Assembly: GCF_003265705.1 (NCBI RefSeq)
Contig: NW_020312817.1
Span: forward strand, 26,865,861 to 26,929,860
Length of the DNA: 64,000 nt
Source: Callorhinus ursinus
Lineage: Eukaryota > Chordata > Mammalia > Carnivora > Otariidae
Direction of reading: 5' to 3'
Shown here: positions 63,580 to 64,000 of the stretch, one piece after another
How positions within the stretch are numbered: the stretch's first letter is position 1
How the letters are laid out: every line of letters starts with the position of its first letter
Notes under the pieces: generated by a model
Databases searched by the model: none
What the model saw: only the letters and a program-made list of their open reading frames with translations
What the model was told of the DNA's origin: nothing
Program-made: the position numbers and the translations under genes

Positions 63580-64000
63580 GTAAACACATTTCTCTGAGTT
63601 CCACTTAGAAAATAAAGAACTGTCTGTGTTTTTAAAAAAATTGGTTTTAGTGACCAAGAATAAACATAGTAAACCAAAAAAGCTATCCTAAATAGCTTAT
63701 AGGTGAGCAGTTAGTACAGTGAGTCTTGTCTCATCTGGAGTTTAGAATCTTAAGTTAGGGCATAAGACAAAAGTTGCACTTTGCCAAAATTACCTTTAAC
63801 AAAATTCCTAAGTTGCCCTTAAAGTACACTATGGTGCAAAAAGATAGCATAAGACATAATTTTCTCCCATCTCCCAGTCACAGGGCTTAAACTCATGTGA
63901 ATAGAATTATTAAACTACTAGTATTACATTTTCTTCCACATATAATACGGTTTTTCTGTAATCTCCTTAATAATGGGACTCATCTGAGGTTCAGAAGCAC
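63580..64000 (+). other. BIRC6: BIRC6 intron, 5' part
   Basis: The start of the next intron, AT-rich. No repeat or exon is recognised before the window ends. Confidence 0.8.

Larger units (their letters stand above)
59820..63501 (+). other. BIRC6: BIRC6 intron
   Basis: A 3,682-nt intron splitting the UBC domain just before the catalytic cysteine. It holds a chimeric L1 insertion (60525-61183) and CAN-SINEs at 61549-61720, 61967-62156, 62161-62350, 62842-63008 and 63084-63268. The stretches 59830-60500 and 62360-62830 show nothing recognisable. Acceptor CTTCTTCCTCAG. Confidence 0.85.

Noticed and set aside
3801..63579. Processed pseudogene of BIRC6
   Set aside because: Introns, consensus splice sites and intact frames across 14 exons show the genuine gene.

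Overview
This window is vertebrate nuclear DNA from a carnivoran mammal. It is AT-rich and intron-dominated, and it is packed with tRNA-derived CAN-SINEs: about 50 copies, most with an A/B-box head, a CT-rich body and a tail of the form AAATAAATAAAATCTT followed by A(n). The young SINE heads read GGGGCGCCTGGGTGGCTCAG, not the typical dog or cat type. Together with the carnivore-type L1 3' ends this suggests a caniform other than a canid (bear, seal or mustelid type). The species cannot be fixed from the sequence alone.

The only protein-coding gene I can support is BIRC6 (BRUCE/Apollon), on the + strand. Fourteen internal coding exons lie between 3801 and 63579 (2,450 coding bases, about 816 residues). 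Every junction is GT-AG, the phase is continuous and there are no stops. They encode the C-terminal part of the giant E2/E3 hybrid anti-apoptotic ubiquitin ligase. The last three exons (57775-63579) enter the UBC (E2) fold, and the catalytic cysteine codon is at 63505-63507. Neither the first nor the last exon of the gene is in the window.

Layout: 1-3800, upstream intron; 3801-15358, eight exons spread over 11.6 kb; 15359-38790, a 23.4-kb intron with heavy SINE/L1 load and a large young inverted duplication; 38791-39001, one exon; 39002-51273, a 12.3-kb intron that after 41,088 has no CAN-SINE at all, contains a degraded hAT-transposase fragment and holds a candidate alternative exon; 51274-52180, two exons; 57775-63579, the three UBC-region exons separated by repeat-rich introns; 63580-64000, start of the next intron.

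The most interesting structures are (i) an inverted duplication with about 0.87-1.07-kb arms (26787-27859 and 31377-32250), nearly identical, whose direction can be polarised by a truncated SINE and which was followed by a SINE insertion in one arm only; (ii) the roughly 12-kb SINE desert; (iii) two SINEs inserted at the same target site, giving a triplicated target sequence just before an exon; (iv) a chimeric L1 insertion; and (v) an exon that begins with a perfect donor-like sequence directly after its acceptor. I see no viral genes, toxin genes or CRISPR arrays.
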